Shown piece by piece: positions 7,465 through 14,479 of a DNA stretch of 16,669 bases. A program made the translations under genes and the position numbers. The notes under the pieces are model-generated. The model searched no databases and was not told the origin of the DNA. It worked only from the letters and a program-made list of their open reading frames with translations. Each line of letters starts with the position of its first letter. The first letter of the stretch is position 1. The DNA is from Dokdonella_A sp039926025 (lineage in GTDB: Bacteria; Pseudomonadota; Gammaproteobacteria; Xanthomonadales; Rhodanobacteraceae): positions 1-16,669 of the forward strand of contig JBDSXV010000060.1 in the NCBI GenBank assembly GCA_039926025.1, in the 5' to 3' direction.

Positions 7465-7758
7465 CTTCGGGCGCTCGAGCTTCGACGCAGCTCGTCCCGC
7501 TTTCGAAACCCTTGCTGGTTTACCAGTCGCCACCGTTTCGGCAGCAATGCCACTCGTCGCGAACCGCCGCACCAGATCATTGCCTCGGGGCACCTGGTCA
7601 AAGATGCGGCCGAGTTTTTCCGCGAGTGCTTTGCCGAGTGCGGTTTTCACGTCGAGCACGTAGGCGTCACCAATATTCGCCTTGCGGACGGCATCGACAT
7701 TGTCCAGATGTTCCGCAATCGCGGCGGTAATGGCGGCGGCCTTTTCATCTTTGGTCAT
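7456..7758 (-). CDS. Small basic protein of unknown function
   Basis: This 100-residue protein is not recognised. Residues 1-70 look like an amphipathic helical domain (AITAAIAEHLDNVDAVRKANIG, then DVKTALGKALAEKLGRIFDQVP). After residue 78 the chain becomes basic and disordered and ends in Lys-rich PKKK. It has no signal or membrane segment, so it is probably cytoplasmic; nucleic-acid contact by the tail is a guess. The frame is open upstream to 8076, but the ATG at 7758 has AAGGACC about 5 nt ahead and gives clean domain composition; the upstream part is the shadow of the opposite-strand gene at 7927. It is convergent with the lemA operon. Confidence 0.72.
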   Translation of the reverse strand: MTKDEKAAAITAAIAEHLDNVDAVRKANIGDAYVLDVKTALGKALAEKLGRIFDQVPRGNDLVRRFATSGIAAETVATGKPARVSKAGRAASKLERPKKK

Positions 7759-7926
7759 GATGGTCCTTCGATGTGCCTGTGCGGGGATGGCGCCAGCGTA
7801 CATGGCCGGCCACATCGGCTCACGGGGCTGCGCACCAAAGGCGTCCCTTGTTAATCTCCCGGTCGGGCAAGCCTCACTATGATCCGCCTGCCACCGCAGC
7901 ACTGCGGTCAAACAGGGGCTCACCTC

Positions 7927-8142
7927 ATGCGCATGGGATTCATCATCGCTGGCATCATCCTCATCGCCGTTGGCGCCGCCGCGTTTACCGGGAACTTGAA
8001 CTTTACTCAGGACAAGGAAGTGGTGAAGATTGGTGGTCTTTCGGCATCGGTGAAGCAGGACAAGACCGTTCCGCAATGGGCCGGCGGTGCAGGTGTGCTT
8101 ATCGGGCTTGGCTTGCTGGCAGCGGGTGCCATGCGCAAGTAG
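7927..8142 (+). CDS. Small two-helix membrane protein
   Basis: This 71-residue protein has two hydrophobic helices at about 4-21 and 49-68. They flank a short soluble loop with KEVVKIGGLSASVKQDKTVPQ. The helix-loop-helix layout, with a KEKVxDIGxL-like loop followed by a KT(I/V)P turn, resembles many small conserved inner-membrane proteins of unknown role. The ATG at 7927 was chosen; a second ATG at 7933 would shorten it by two residues. The ribosome site is weak (AGGGGCT). A REP-like element begins 22 nt after the stop. It is divergent from the basic protein gene at 7758. Confidence 0.75.
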   Translation: MRMGFIIAGIILIAVGAAAFTGNLNFTQDKEVVKIGGLSASVKQDKTVPQWAGGAGVLIGLGLLAAGAMRK

Positions 8143-8164
8143 CGCAGTTCGCGCCTAGAGCAAG

Positions 8165-8190
8165 GCATCGCGGCCGAAGCCGCTCCTGCA
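8165..8190 (-). repeat. REP-like palindrome, inverted single copy
   Basis: Reads GCATCGCGGCCGAAGCCGCT on the plus strand, the reverse complement of the GGAGCGGCTTC family seen at 4257, 5878 and 5928. It lies 22 nt after the stop of the small membrane protein gene. Confidence 0.75.
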
Positions 8191-8205
8191 GAGGGACGAG
8201 GAAAG

Positions 8206-8262
8206 GCGCAGCGACGGAAGTCGCTCGCGCCAACATGATTCCGGGCGCTGGCCGCATGTTGG
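8206..8262. promoter_or_regulatory. Two adjacent inverted repeats upstream of the MmcQ/YjbR gene
   Basis: First, a hairpin AGCGAC-GGAA-GTCGCT at 8210-8225, extendable to 8206-8230 with one bulged base. Second, an 8-bp inverted repeat CCAACATG (8230-8237) and CATGTTGG (8255-8262) with a 17-nt spacer. They lie 22-78 nt before the ATG at 8284 and could be an operator or leader structure; no regulator is known. Confidence 0.4.
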
Positions 8263-8283
8263 TCGCTGGCCTATTCTGTTGCG

Positions 8284-8661
8284 ATGGCTACGCAATCGCA
8301 GGTGCGACGCATCGCGCTCTCGCTTCCGCTCACCAGCGAGCACGAGAGCCATTTCGCGTTCTCCGTGCTCAACGGCAAGAAGTACAAGGGTTTCGCGTGG
8401 ATCTGGATGGAACGCGTGTCGCCGGGCAAGCCGCGTGCGCCTTGCCCGGAAGTGCTCGCCGTACGGGTCGCGAACCTCGATGCGAAGGAAGCGCTCCTTA
8501 TGGCGGACCAGCGCACGTTCTTCACCGAACCGCACTACGACGGATATCCGGCGGTATTGATCCGCTTGAAGGAGATTCGCGTCGCCGAGCTGCGTGTGCT
8601 GTTGACGGATGCGTGGGCTGTGCAGGCGCCGAAGGCGATGCATGCGAAGCTCGCGAAATAA
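8284..8661 (+). CDS. MmcQ/YjbR-family protein
   Basis: This 125-residue protein has the usual single-domain length. It starts QVRRIALSLPLTSE and contains KGFAWIWMERV, EVLAVRVANLDAKEALLMAD, FFTEPHYDGYPAVLIRL and LTDAWAVQAPK, the order and spacing typical of the MmcQ/YjbR (CyaY-like fold) family. The family is often annotated as DNA-binding on structural grounds, but no clear physiological role is established. It appears to be a single gene. The ATG at 8284 lacks an obvious Shine-Dalgarno sequence and lies just behind two inverted repeats. Confidence 0.9.
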   Translation: MATQSQVRRIALSLPLTSEHESHFAFSVLNGKKYKGFAWIWMERVSPGKPRAPCPEVLAVRVANLDAKEALLMADQRTFFTEPHYDGYPAVLIRLKEIRVAELRVLLTDAWAVQAPKAMHAKLAK

Positions 8662-8794
8662 GCTGGCCGATATCGAAGGCAGTTATTTCCCTACTCTCTG
8701 AAGGCGAAGAAACCAAAGGCGTGCGCCCGACCGTAAACGTCACGTAGGCGCTTTTACCGCAACCAATCGATTGTCCAAGCGCCGGAGGCTTTGC

Positions 8795-9520
8795 ATGCGC
8801 AATCTCGATTTCAGTTCCTGGCAGGCGCTCCTTTCGACCCTCCTCGGTTTGTCCGTGATCACGCTGATCGGCGTCGGACTGCGGCTTCTCGCGACGCAGA
8901 CTATCCAGCAACGTCGCGAACGCGAGAATCGCCAGATCAACGAACGCCTGCGCACCCTGATCGCCGCGTACAAGACACTCGGTGGATCGTTCACCGGCAA
9001 CCTTGCCGTCGATCCTACGCACTTGCGCGATCTGCGCCGCAGAAGCGAACGCGCCATCGATTCTGGCGTTGCGCGCACAACCGCTGCATCGAGTTCCGAC
9101 ACGCCGCCAGATGACGCATGGCCGAGCGTCGATCGCTCGCGCCGCACACGCGACGCCGTCGAGGCCGCATTGTCTGACATCATCCTGCTCGGTACCGAAG
9201 ACCAGGTGCGCCTCGCCGCCAACGCGGCCACGGAACTTGCTGCAGGTCGTCCCGCGTATACGCACGAACTTGTGGTTTCGCTGCGCGATTTCATCCGCAA
9301 GGTACTGGAACTGGATGCCGTACCCGCGAATCTCTCGATTCCACGACAGGGTCCCGCACGTCCGTCTGCCGCGCGCGGCAAGGGCGATGGCGGTGCGCGG
9401 GATGACACAAAGCAAGGCGGCAAGGGCGGTGGTGGTGGGGGAGGAGGAGTGGGCGGTGCAACGATGGGAATGGGCGCGCACACGTCTGTCGATGACGAAG
9501 GCGCGGATCATCACCACTAG
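8795..9520 (+). CDS. Membrane-anchored protein of unknown function with Gly-rich and His tail
   Basis: This 241-residue protein belongs to no family I can name. Residues 10-32 form one transmembrane helix, followed by a charged coiled-coil-like stretch (QQRRERENRQINERLRTLI, 38-56) and TLGGSFTGNL. A disordered gap at about 93-114 leads to a helical domain at 117-175 (RDAVEAALSDIILLGTEDQVRLA). The tail has eight successive Gly (about 211-218) and ends in three His. The bulk is probably cytoplasmic because the segment after the helix is strongly basic. The ATG at 8795 has GGAGG 6 nt upstream and excludes an unlikely TTG extension to 8771. It stands alone on this strand. Confidence 0.82.
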   Translation: MRNLDFSSWQALLSTLLGLSVITLIGVGLRLLATQTIQQRRERENRQINERLRTLIAAYKTLGGSFTGNLAVDPTHLRDLRRRSERAIDSGVARTTAASSSDTPPDDAWPSVDRSRRTRDAVEAALSDIILLGTEDQVRLAANAATELAAGRPAYTHELVVSLRDFIRKVLELDAVPANLSIPRQGPARPSAARGKGDGGARDDTKQGGKGGGGGGGGVGGATMGMGAHTSVDDEGADHHH

Positions 9521-9872
9521 CCCATTCGATGCGGGTCTTGTCTTCCGGTAGTTCACGGCAAGTAACTCAAGGCGCAATAGATCCGTTCGCACCGGAACGG
9601 TCGCCTGATCCATGTTCGGGAAGCGCAGGGATCGAGGCCACGCCGGGCGAGCTTGAATGCCGACTGCTTTGGCAGAGCTGGGATGGCAGAGTGGATCGGA
9701 GCTCCTTTTCCCAAGAGATCGGAACCATCCGAATCCGACAAAGTCATCTGGAAAGGGCAATGTCGTGCCCGCTACGAGCTGCCTGTGGGCGCCCTTGTCA
9801 GCTCCAAGCCGGGTAGCTCGCAGAGTTTCTTCGATACCCTGGAAACGTCGAACACCCGCTGTGGAGATTGCC
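9521..9872. other. Gene-free spacer before the interrupted hydrolase
   Basis: No supported gene in 352 bp. A 6-bp hairpin CCGTTC-GCACCG-GAACGG at 9583-9600 is the clearest structure but lacks a T-run. Short ORFs here have no recognisable domain, and the long minus-strand frame across it is antisense to the neighbours. Confidence 0.5.
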
Positions 9873-11279
9873 GTGGATAAAAGCCGTTGGAGTGTAGCGC
9901 TCATTCTTTCTGTACTGTTGCGCAGTGCGATCGGCGGCGAACTGCCGCCGAATACGCAAGTTGCCCAACAAGCACAGCAGCTCCTGGCCGAGACAATCAC
10001 AGCAGAAGGGCCTGGTGTTGCCATCCTTGTGGCGCGTGGCGACGAGGTGATCTTTCGTGGCGCCCGTGGCATGGCTCAGCTGGAGCTCGGGGTGCCGATG
10101 AATGCCTGAAACATTTTCCGGATTGGTTCGAATACGAAGCAGTTTGCGGCCGTCAGCATTCTGAAGCTGGCTGAGGGCGGGCGGCTGTCTCTGGCCGATC
10201 CACTCTCAAAGTTTTTTCCCGACTATCCAAACGGCCCGCACATTACGGTACACGAGTTGCTCAACCACACGTCCGGTATCAAGGACTATATGGCGATCGA
10301 GGGATACTTCCAATCCGCCATTCGACAGGACGTGGATACTGCAAAGCTCATCGACGTATTCAAGAATCAACCCGTCGACTTTGCCCCGGGCACGGATTGG
10401 AAGTACAGCAATTCGGGCTATATCCTTGTCGGCGCCATCCTGGAAAAACTGACCGGCAAACCCTGGCACGATGCGATACGAGAGCTGGTACTGGCCCCGC
10501 TCGCGCTGACACACACGAGCTACGATAGTGATCAAGTCATTTTGGCGGGTCGTGCGGCGGGTTACAGCGTCGACGAAGCGCACCATGACCTAAATGCCCC
10601 CTATATCAGCATGACTCAGGCCGGCGCTGCGGGTGGGCTCGTTTCCAATGTCGACGATCTTTTCCACTGGATGCGCAGTGTGCACAGCGGCAAGTTTCTT
10701 GATGCCGAAAACTATCGCCGCTTCATCACCCCGATGCCGACGCCATCCGGCGAGCCTGCCGACTATGGGTACGGCATTGAAACGCACAAATTGCGAGGGT
10801 TGCGTACGCTGGAACACGCCGGGCGCGACCCTGGCTTCATGTCATACATGCTCTATGTTCCGGACGCTTCAATCAGCGTCGTGGCTCTCGCCAACACCGA
10901 TAGCCCGCCTTACGATATCAGCGTCCTGGCCTACAAACTCGCCGCGAGTACACTTGGGAGGCCCTATCCTCAACGGCATTCGATCGAGCTGACATCAGCG
11001 CAGATGCGGGGCATGGCCGGCGTCTATAAGCTAGGCAAAGGACGGCGGACCATTTTTGTGCAAGAGGGAAAACTCTATACAAAGCGCGACGGCGGCGCAG
11101 CGCACCTGTTGCGAGCGTCTTCGAGCAGTGAATTGTACTTTGATGAAGTGCTGGACTATTTCACCATCGTCCGGGATCGCACGGGTCGCGTCGTCGCGCT
11201 TGATCAGTTTATGGACGGCGAGCCACCAGCACATCGTCTGCCCAAGCTGGATGAGGCGGTGCAAGTGATCGTTCCGTGA
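9873..11279 (+). pseudogene. Class-C-like beta-lactamase-family serine hydrolase, interrupted by in-frame UGA
   Basis: The reading frame would give 468 residues but has TGA as codon 79 (10107-10109). Sequence on both sides aligns with the family in the same frame: LGVPMNA, stop, then NIFRIGSNTKQF. A GTG start at 9873 has GGAG 6 nt upstream and opens a signal peptide (WSVALILSVLLRSAIGG). Catalytic motifs are otherwise intact: S86-x-x-K89, Y178-S-N180, and H315-A-G317. The C-terminal part after about 375 is an extra beta-rich domain (FVQEGKLYTKRDGG) as in many such esterase/peptidase relatives. A product restarted at the TTG at 10257 would lack the catalytic Ser. It is inactive unless UGA is read through or the base is a sequencing error. 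Confidence 0.85.
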
Positions 11280-11298
11280 GACACTTTCAATCGAACGC

Positions 11299-11352
11299 AC
11301 TATCGAAGCCCGGACAGCGGCAGTGCACGGCTGGAGAACGGGCGACGATAGT
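11299..11352. terminator. Inverted repeat between convergent genes, possible bidirectional terminator
   Basis: ACTATCGAAGCCCG at 11299-11312 pairs with CGGGCGACGATAGT at 11339-11352 with 12 of 14 bases matching and a 26-nt loop. It lies between the hydrolase stop and the stop of the H-NS-like gene. There is no strong T-run on either side. Confidence 0.4.
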
Positions 11353-11359
11353 CTCCGGC

Positions 11360-11707
11360 CTATTTGATGAGAAGCGCGCGCTCGGTCTTGCCTGCCTTGA
11401 TGGCTGCGGCAAACCACAGAGGCTGACGTCCACGCCCTGACCACGTTTGATCCTTGTCGGCAGGATTGCGGTACTTTGGCGCAACCTTGGCCTTTACCTT
11501 TGTCTTTGCGCCGCCCTTACCCTTACCCTTGCCCTTTGTGTTGCCGAACAATTCATCGAGTGAAAAGCCTTCAGCCTTGACCATCGCGATGACCTTCTCG
11601 CGCACCTTCGCCACGCCTCCGTCGCGCAATTCCCGCTTCCTCTGGTCCGCCTGCTGGATAAGCGCGTCCAACTGGGCAGCATTGAGACCTTTCATGTTGA
11701 TTGCCAT
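11360..11707 (-). CDS. H-NS family nucleoid-associated protein
   Basis: This 115-residue protein has an N-terminal helical oligomerisation part (LNAAQLDALIQQADQRKREL, about 8-27). A Lys/Gly-rich linker (about 57-74) follows, then the DNA-binding domain with KYRNPADKDQTWSGRGRQP. TWSGRGRQPLW at 88-98 is the conserved AT-hook-like motif that enters the minor groove of AT-rich DNA. The protein would bind and silence AT-rich or acquired genes. The frame is open to 11767, but the ATG at 11707 has AAGGTG 7 nt ahead and sits 24 nt after the predicted transcription start, so the upstream codons are untranslated leader and promoter. The linker is longer and more basic than in enterobacterial H-NS. Confidence 0.93.
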   Translation of the reverse strand: MAINMKGLNAAQLDALIQQADQRKRELRDGGVAKVREKVIAMVKAEGFSLDELFGNTKGKGKGKGGAKTKVKAKVAPKYRNPADKDQTWSGRGRQPLWFAAAIKAGKTERALLIK

Positions 11708-12027
11708 TCGGTAACACCTTTTCGTTTGGAAACGGCCATTATCATCGATTTTTCCTGTTTTTGGCAATTAATGCCCAGCACCGGCAATCGGCGGCGATAA
11801 AGCTATTGCTTCAAGAAAAGTGAGTGAGGGCCAAATTTCCGAAAGTGGCGCGCGTCGTTGCGGATCTGCCACGCATGAGACCAAAGCCGAGCGCCCATAT
11901 CGCTGGTGTGAAAGGAGCATGTTTCCAGCGCGCATCTGGCTGGATCCGAACACGCCAATTCGCTGGACATGCACCGGACCTCAGCGCATGCGGCGCATGC
12001 CAGTCGCCGTGGCCGCAGCCGTCGCCG
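11708..12027. other. Gene-free spacer between the H-NS-like gene and hemerythrin remnant
   Basis: About 320 bp. It holds the H-NS-like gene promoter (11738-11767) and a GCATGC-GGC-GCATGC palindrome at 11986-12000. ORFs on the plus strand lack any recognisable domain. Part of 11940-12027 may be the decayed C-terminus of the hemerythrin-like gene. Confidence 0.5.
11738..11767 (-). promoter_or_regulatory. Sigma70-type promoter of the H-NS-like gene
   Basis: On the minus strand, TTGCCA (11767-11762) and GATAAT (11743-11738) are separated by 18 nt in an AT-rich setting unusual for this window. The predicted start near 11731 leaves a leader of about 24 nt that contains the ribosome site. Confidence 0.65.
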
Positions 12028-12498
12028 CTATTTCGCAGCGAGCAAGACCTTTTTGCGCGCGGCCATCAGCTCGCCGAGTTTCGCGAGTTCAATTTTGGAA
12101 ATAAGTTTGCGTGCACGGGGAAGCTGTCTTTCTCCTCTTCGCTGGCATGATGCTCGACGAGTTCCTTCAAGACCTTGGCGCGGCTGCTGAATTGTTCACT
12201 GCCGGGGTCCGAGCCGATCAGGTCGGGCAAAACGAGCTCACCTGCGGCGCGATGTTCTTCTAGCGCTTCGAAATACATCTTGTCGTCGTCGCTTTTCTGC
12301 CCCGATTTCTTGGATGCGGGATAAAAAATGCGGGATAAAAAGCTCCTCTTCAATTTTCGAGTGCGCCTTCAATTCTTACTCGACTTTCACGACGAGCTCA
12401 CGCCGCTTCATGACGGCTCTCGCGGTGGTCGAAACCAGGGCGTCGAGCAGACCCCCAACCGTCTTGTGGTCTTTCTTCAAGAGTGCGATGGCGTCCAT
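12028..12498 (-). pseudogene. Hemerythrin-like (HHE cation-binding) protein gene, broken by a stop and frameshifts
   Basis: From the ATG at 12498 (AAGGAA site ahead) the frame reads MDAIALLKKDHKTVGGLLDA, the start of HHE proteins, and hits TAA at 12376-12378 (codon 41). Beyond it come ELKAHSKIEEELF, then a frame change at a tandem 14/13-bp duplication (12315-12341). The next frame gives FYPASKKSGQK, MYFEALEEHRA and VLKELVEHHASEEEKDSFP. A second shift near 12111-12122 returns to the first frame for RKLISKIELAKLGELMAARK and TAG at 12030-12028. The span equals 157 codons, close to family length. Intact relatives bind a non-haem diiron centre through His and Glu, many of which are still legible. 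The frame-internal ORF 12066-12353 is only the middle piece. Confidence 0.85.
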
Positions 12499-12531
12499 GC
12501 GGGATTCCTTCGTGGGTGACGGATCCAGTCC

Positions 12532-13035
12532 CTAAGCCGCAGCCGTTGTGTTGTCCGGACGTTCGGCGGACTTGCGGAACCTGGCCTTCCTTGCCGTCAC
12601 TTCGCTTGCATCGTCGAGTGAATGACTCTTCTTTATGCCGCCGTCCTTTTCGGCCTCCGAGGCCAGTTGGCAATAGAACTTGCGCAGGACAGCGAGATCC
12701 GCTTCGTCCAGCGTCTCGATCGCCACGACGCGATTGCTGGCCAGCTCATGGGCGGCAAGCAATTCGTTGAGTTTGATATGAACGGCCAGGCCGTCCTTGT
12801 TCTGCGACTGCTGGATCAGGAACACCATGAGGAAGGTGACGATTGTCGTTCCGGTGTTCACGACCATCTGCCAGTTCTCCGAATAGTGAAACATCGGGCC
12901 CGTGGCGCCCCAGAAAAGAATGGCGAAAAGTGCGAGCGCGAACGCCCAAGGCGATCCAGCGTATCGCGTCACTTTTCCCGCGAATCGATCGAAGATCGAA
13001 TGTGTGCCGTTCAAGCGAATCTTCTGACGCTTCAC
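12532..13035 (-). CDS. Low-affinity iron permease family membrane protein
   Basis: This 167-residue protein contains FDRFAGKVTRYAGSPWAFALAL, then FWGATGPMFHYSENWQMVVNTGTTIVTFLMVFLIQ, the highly conserved core of the family named for yeast Fet4. Two transmembrane helices lie at about 29-48 and 56-75. The C-terminal half is a charged helical tail (IKLNELLAAHELASNRVVAIE). Bacterial members are much shorter than Fet4, and iron transport by them is not established. The GTG at 13035 has AAGGAG 9 nt upstream and places the conserved core near residue 15; the frame remains open to 13233 but overlaps the upstream gene. Spacers to both neighbours are 33-34 bp, so one operon is likely. Confidence 0.88.
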   Translation of the reverse strand: MKRQKIRLNGTHSIFDRFAGKVTRYAGSPWAFALALFAILFWGATGPMFHYSENWQMVVNTGTTIVTFLMVFLIQQSQNKDGLAVHIKLNELLAAHELASNRVVAIETLDEADLAVLRKFYCQLASEAEKDGGIKKSHSLDDASEVTARKARFRKSAERPDNTTAAA

Positions 13036-13069
13036 TGACGTGGTCTCCTTCCTGCGGATGAAAAAACCG

Positions 13070-13354
13070 TCAATCGATGATCCAGTCCCTGGATCGTTCA
13101 CTGCGCAACGCGAGCAAATCGTCTTCGATAGCCTCGATAGGCTGGCCAAACGCAAACGTGCCGGCGATCCAGCAAGCCGGTATGTTCGTGCCGGGGTCTT
13201 CGCAGTCGGTGGAGTAGACGCGCCCTGCGTCATCGGCCCAGATCAGCCGCGGACCATCCATAAGGGATTGATAGGCTCGTCGCGCGAGCAATGTGGCATC
13301 GTCCTTGAGCAGTCCAAGACCGATGGTCACAGGTGTACAGGACGCTTTGCGCAT
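13070..13354 (-). CDS. Small protein of unknown function heading the iron-permease cluster
   Basis: This 94-residue protein is not recognised. Its sequence is soluble and mixed: VTIGLGLLKDDATLLARRAYQ, then a beta-rich centre PRLIWADDAGRVYSTD, then CWIAGTFAFGQPIEAIEDDLLAL. It has three Cys (near residues 5, 56 and 66). An in-frame ATG at 13369 exists, but the ATG at 13354 has a strong GGGAGGGG site just upstream and was preferred. It lies 34 bp before the permease gene and probably shares its transcript. Confidence 0.65.
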   Translation of the reverse strand: MRKASCTPVTIGLGLLKDDATLLARRAYQSLMDGPRLIWADDAGRVYSTDCEDPGTNIPACWIAGTFAFGQPIEAIEDDLLALRSERSRDWIID

Positions 13355-13403
13355 GGCCCCTCCCGGCATTGCGTGGAACGATCAAGATTTGATGGCGCGA
13401 AAA

Positions 13404-13433
13404 TTTATCGCCATTCGGGCAACGTTTGGTGAA
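13404..13433 (-). promoter_or_regulatory. Weak candidate promoter of the iron-permease cluster
   Basis: Minus strand TTCACC (13433-13428) and GATAAA (13409-13404), 18-nt spacing, followed by an AT-rich stretch. It lies about 50 nt before the ATG at 13354. Confidence 0.3.
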
Positions 13434-14056
13434 CGGGATGGGGCTTGGTCGTATTCCTTTTGGATTTTATTCAGCTTGGGAGCCCGCTCGATCGTTCCAA
13501 GGGCGCTCGCTTCCAGGCGAAGACATGTGTTTCTCAACTCATCGACATCATTCGCACCGCCAGCGTCGCATTTTCGGTGTAGCACCTCCGTCTCACGGAG
13601 AGCGAGCCCCGAAAGATCCAAGGCGATCTCAGCACAGGGGCAAGTCCTTGTTGGAGAGCCTGCGCACTCAATCATTCGCCATTGTCGAGACAAAAACGTC
13701 GCTCCATCGCATCCGACCATCTTCCTGCCGTTGAAAAGTCTGTTCCGGCGTGGTTGCTTGTGCCGAGAAGTGCGTCTCCCCATCCGTACCCTTGGATCGA
13801 TGTCTGCACGGATGGGCAATTTGCGACGATGGCGTCGCGTGCCGTGCGGCCGAGGCTTCCCGCCCTCATTGATGCGGTAGCGTGCGGCCTTCTGGATGAC
13901 TTCCGAATCGTGCGCGGTGCAAACATCCTGAGATTTCGCGATGGCCAGTCGCACGTCAAAACCTGCTTGGCGCGCCTTCGGTGACGCCATCAGCCCAGCA
14001 TTCGACGCCCGCGACACATGCCCCGGTCGCCGAGCAGGGCTGCCCGGATGGACCTA

Positions 14057-14084
14057 TTGAACTTGCGCTGAGCTTGCATAAAAT
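14057..14084 (+). promoter_or_regulatory. Sigma70-type promoter before the small gene at 14116
   Basis: TTGAAC at 14057-14062 and TAAAAT at 14079-14084, spaced by 16 nt. The predicted transcription start is near 14091, about 25 nt before the ATG at 14116. Confidence 0.5.
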
Positions 14085-14115
14085 TCGCATTCCCAGCCAT
14101 CTCGTTCTGACGACC

Positions 14116-14295
14116 ATGAAGCGCCTGCGCGTGCTCACCAGGGACCATGCCCGCCTCGAAGTCGACGACACCATCGTCGTCCAACGTGGGGATGGAAAAG
14201 CCGAGACTTTCCACTTCGTCTCAGAGCTCGACAACCTGCTGCGCTACCGTCACGAAAACGTGTCGGACGACGAACCGCGCAAGCTCATTGCCTGA
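14116..14295 (+). CDS. Small protein of unknown function
   Basis: This 59-residue charged protein contains TRDHARLEVDDTIVVQRGDGKAETFHFVSELDNLLRY, a plausible small beta-sheet plus helix. The function is unknown. The frame is open back to 13981, but a good promoter at 14057-14084 lies inside that upstream part, so the ATG at 14116 is the likely start; its Shine-Dalgarno sequence is poor. It is followed by a 184-bp spacer before the dipeptidase homologue on the same strand. Confidence 0.5.
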   Translation: MKRLRVLTRDHARLEVDDTIVVQRGDGKAETFHFVSELDNLLRYRHENVSDDEPRKLIA

Positions 14296-14479
14296 CCGGG
14301 TCCATGCGTGATTCGCCGGTGCCCATGCTGCACGTGCGTGGGGACGGGTATTGCGGCCGGGTTTCACGCAGGAAATCAGTGAAGCGCTGACCGCCGCCTC
14401 GGCGGGCGGACGAGCACGATTCTGATACCTCCCGCCAAGCACGCTGCTCTATCCTTGGGCACTGTAGCGGGGGATTCCC

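Larger units (their letters stand above)
13355..14115. other. Long stretch without a supported gene
   Basis: About 760 bp. The minus strand is open for 211 codons at 13382-14017, but its composition (many Arg, Cys and Ser, no domain or signal, no good ribosome site) is not gene-like. Plus-strand ORFs at 13293-13880 and 13682-13984 overlap it and are no better. It contains a weak promoter for the cluster on its left and a good promoter for the small gene on its right. It may be decayed coding DNA, but no ancestor was recognised. Confidence 0.5.

Noticed and set aside
8522..10072. A 516-codon open frame on the minus strand
   Set aside because: It is antisense to the MmcQ/YjbR and Gly-rich protein genes, has no domain, and its composition is typical of a GC-rich shadow frame.
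10107..10109. UGA as a selenocysteine codon
   Set aside because: The position lies before the catalytic motif and is not a known Cys/Sec site in this family, and no SECIS-like hairpin was recognised just downstream.
10257..11279. Separate intact hydrolase gene starting at the TTG at 10257
   Set aside because: It would lack the signal peptide and the SxxK motif; homologous sequence continues upstream in the same frame to the UGA and beyond it.
12066..12353. Independent 95-residue gene
   Set aside because: It is the middle reading frame of the broken hemerythrin-like gene; the flanking family sequence is found in the other frame.
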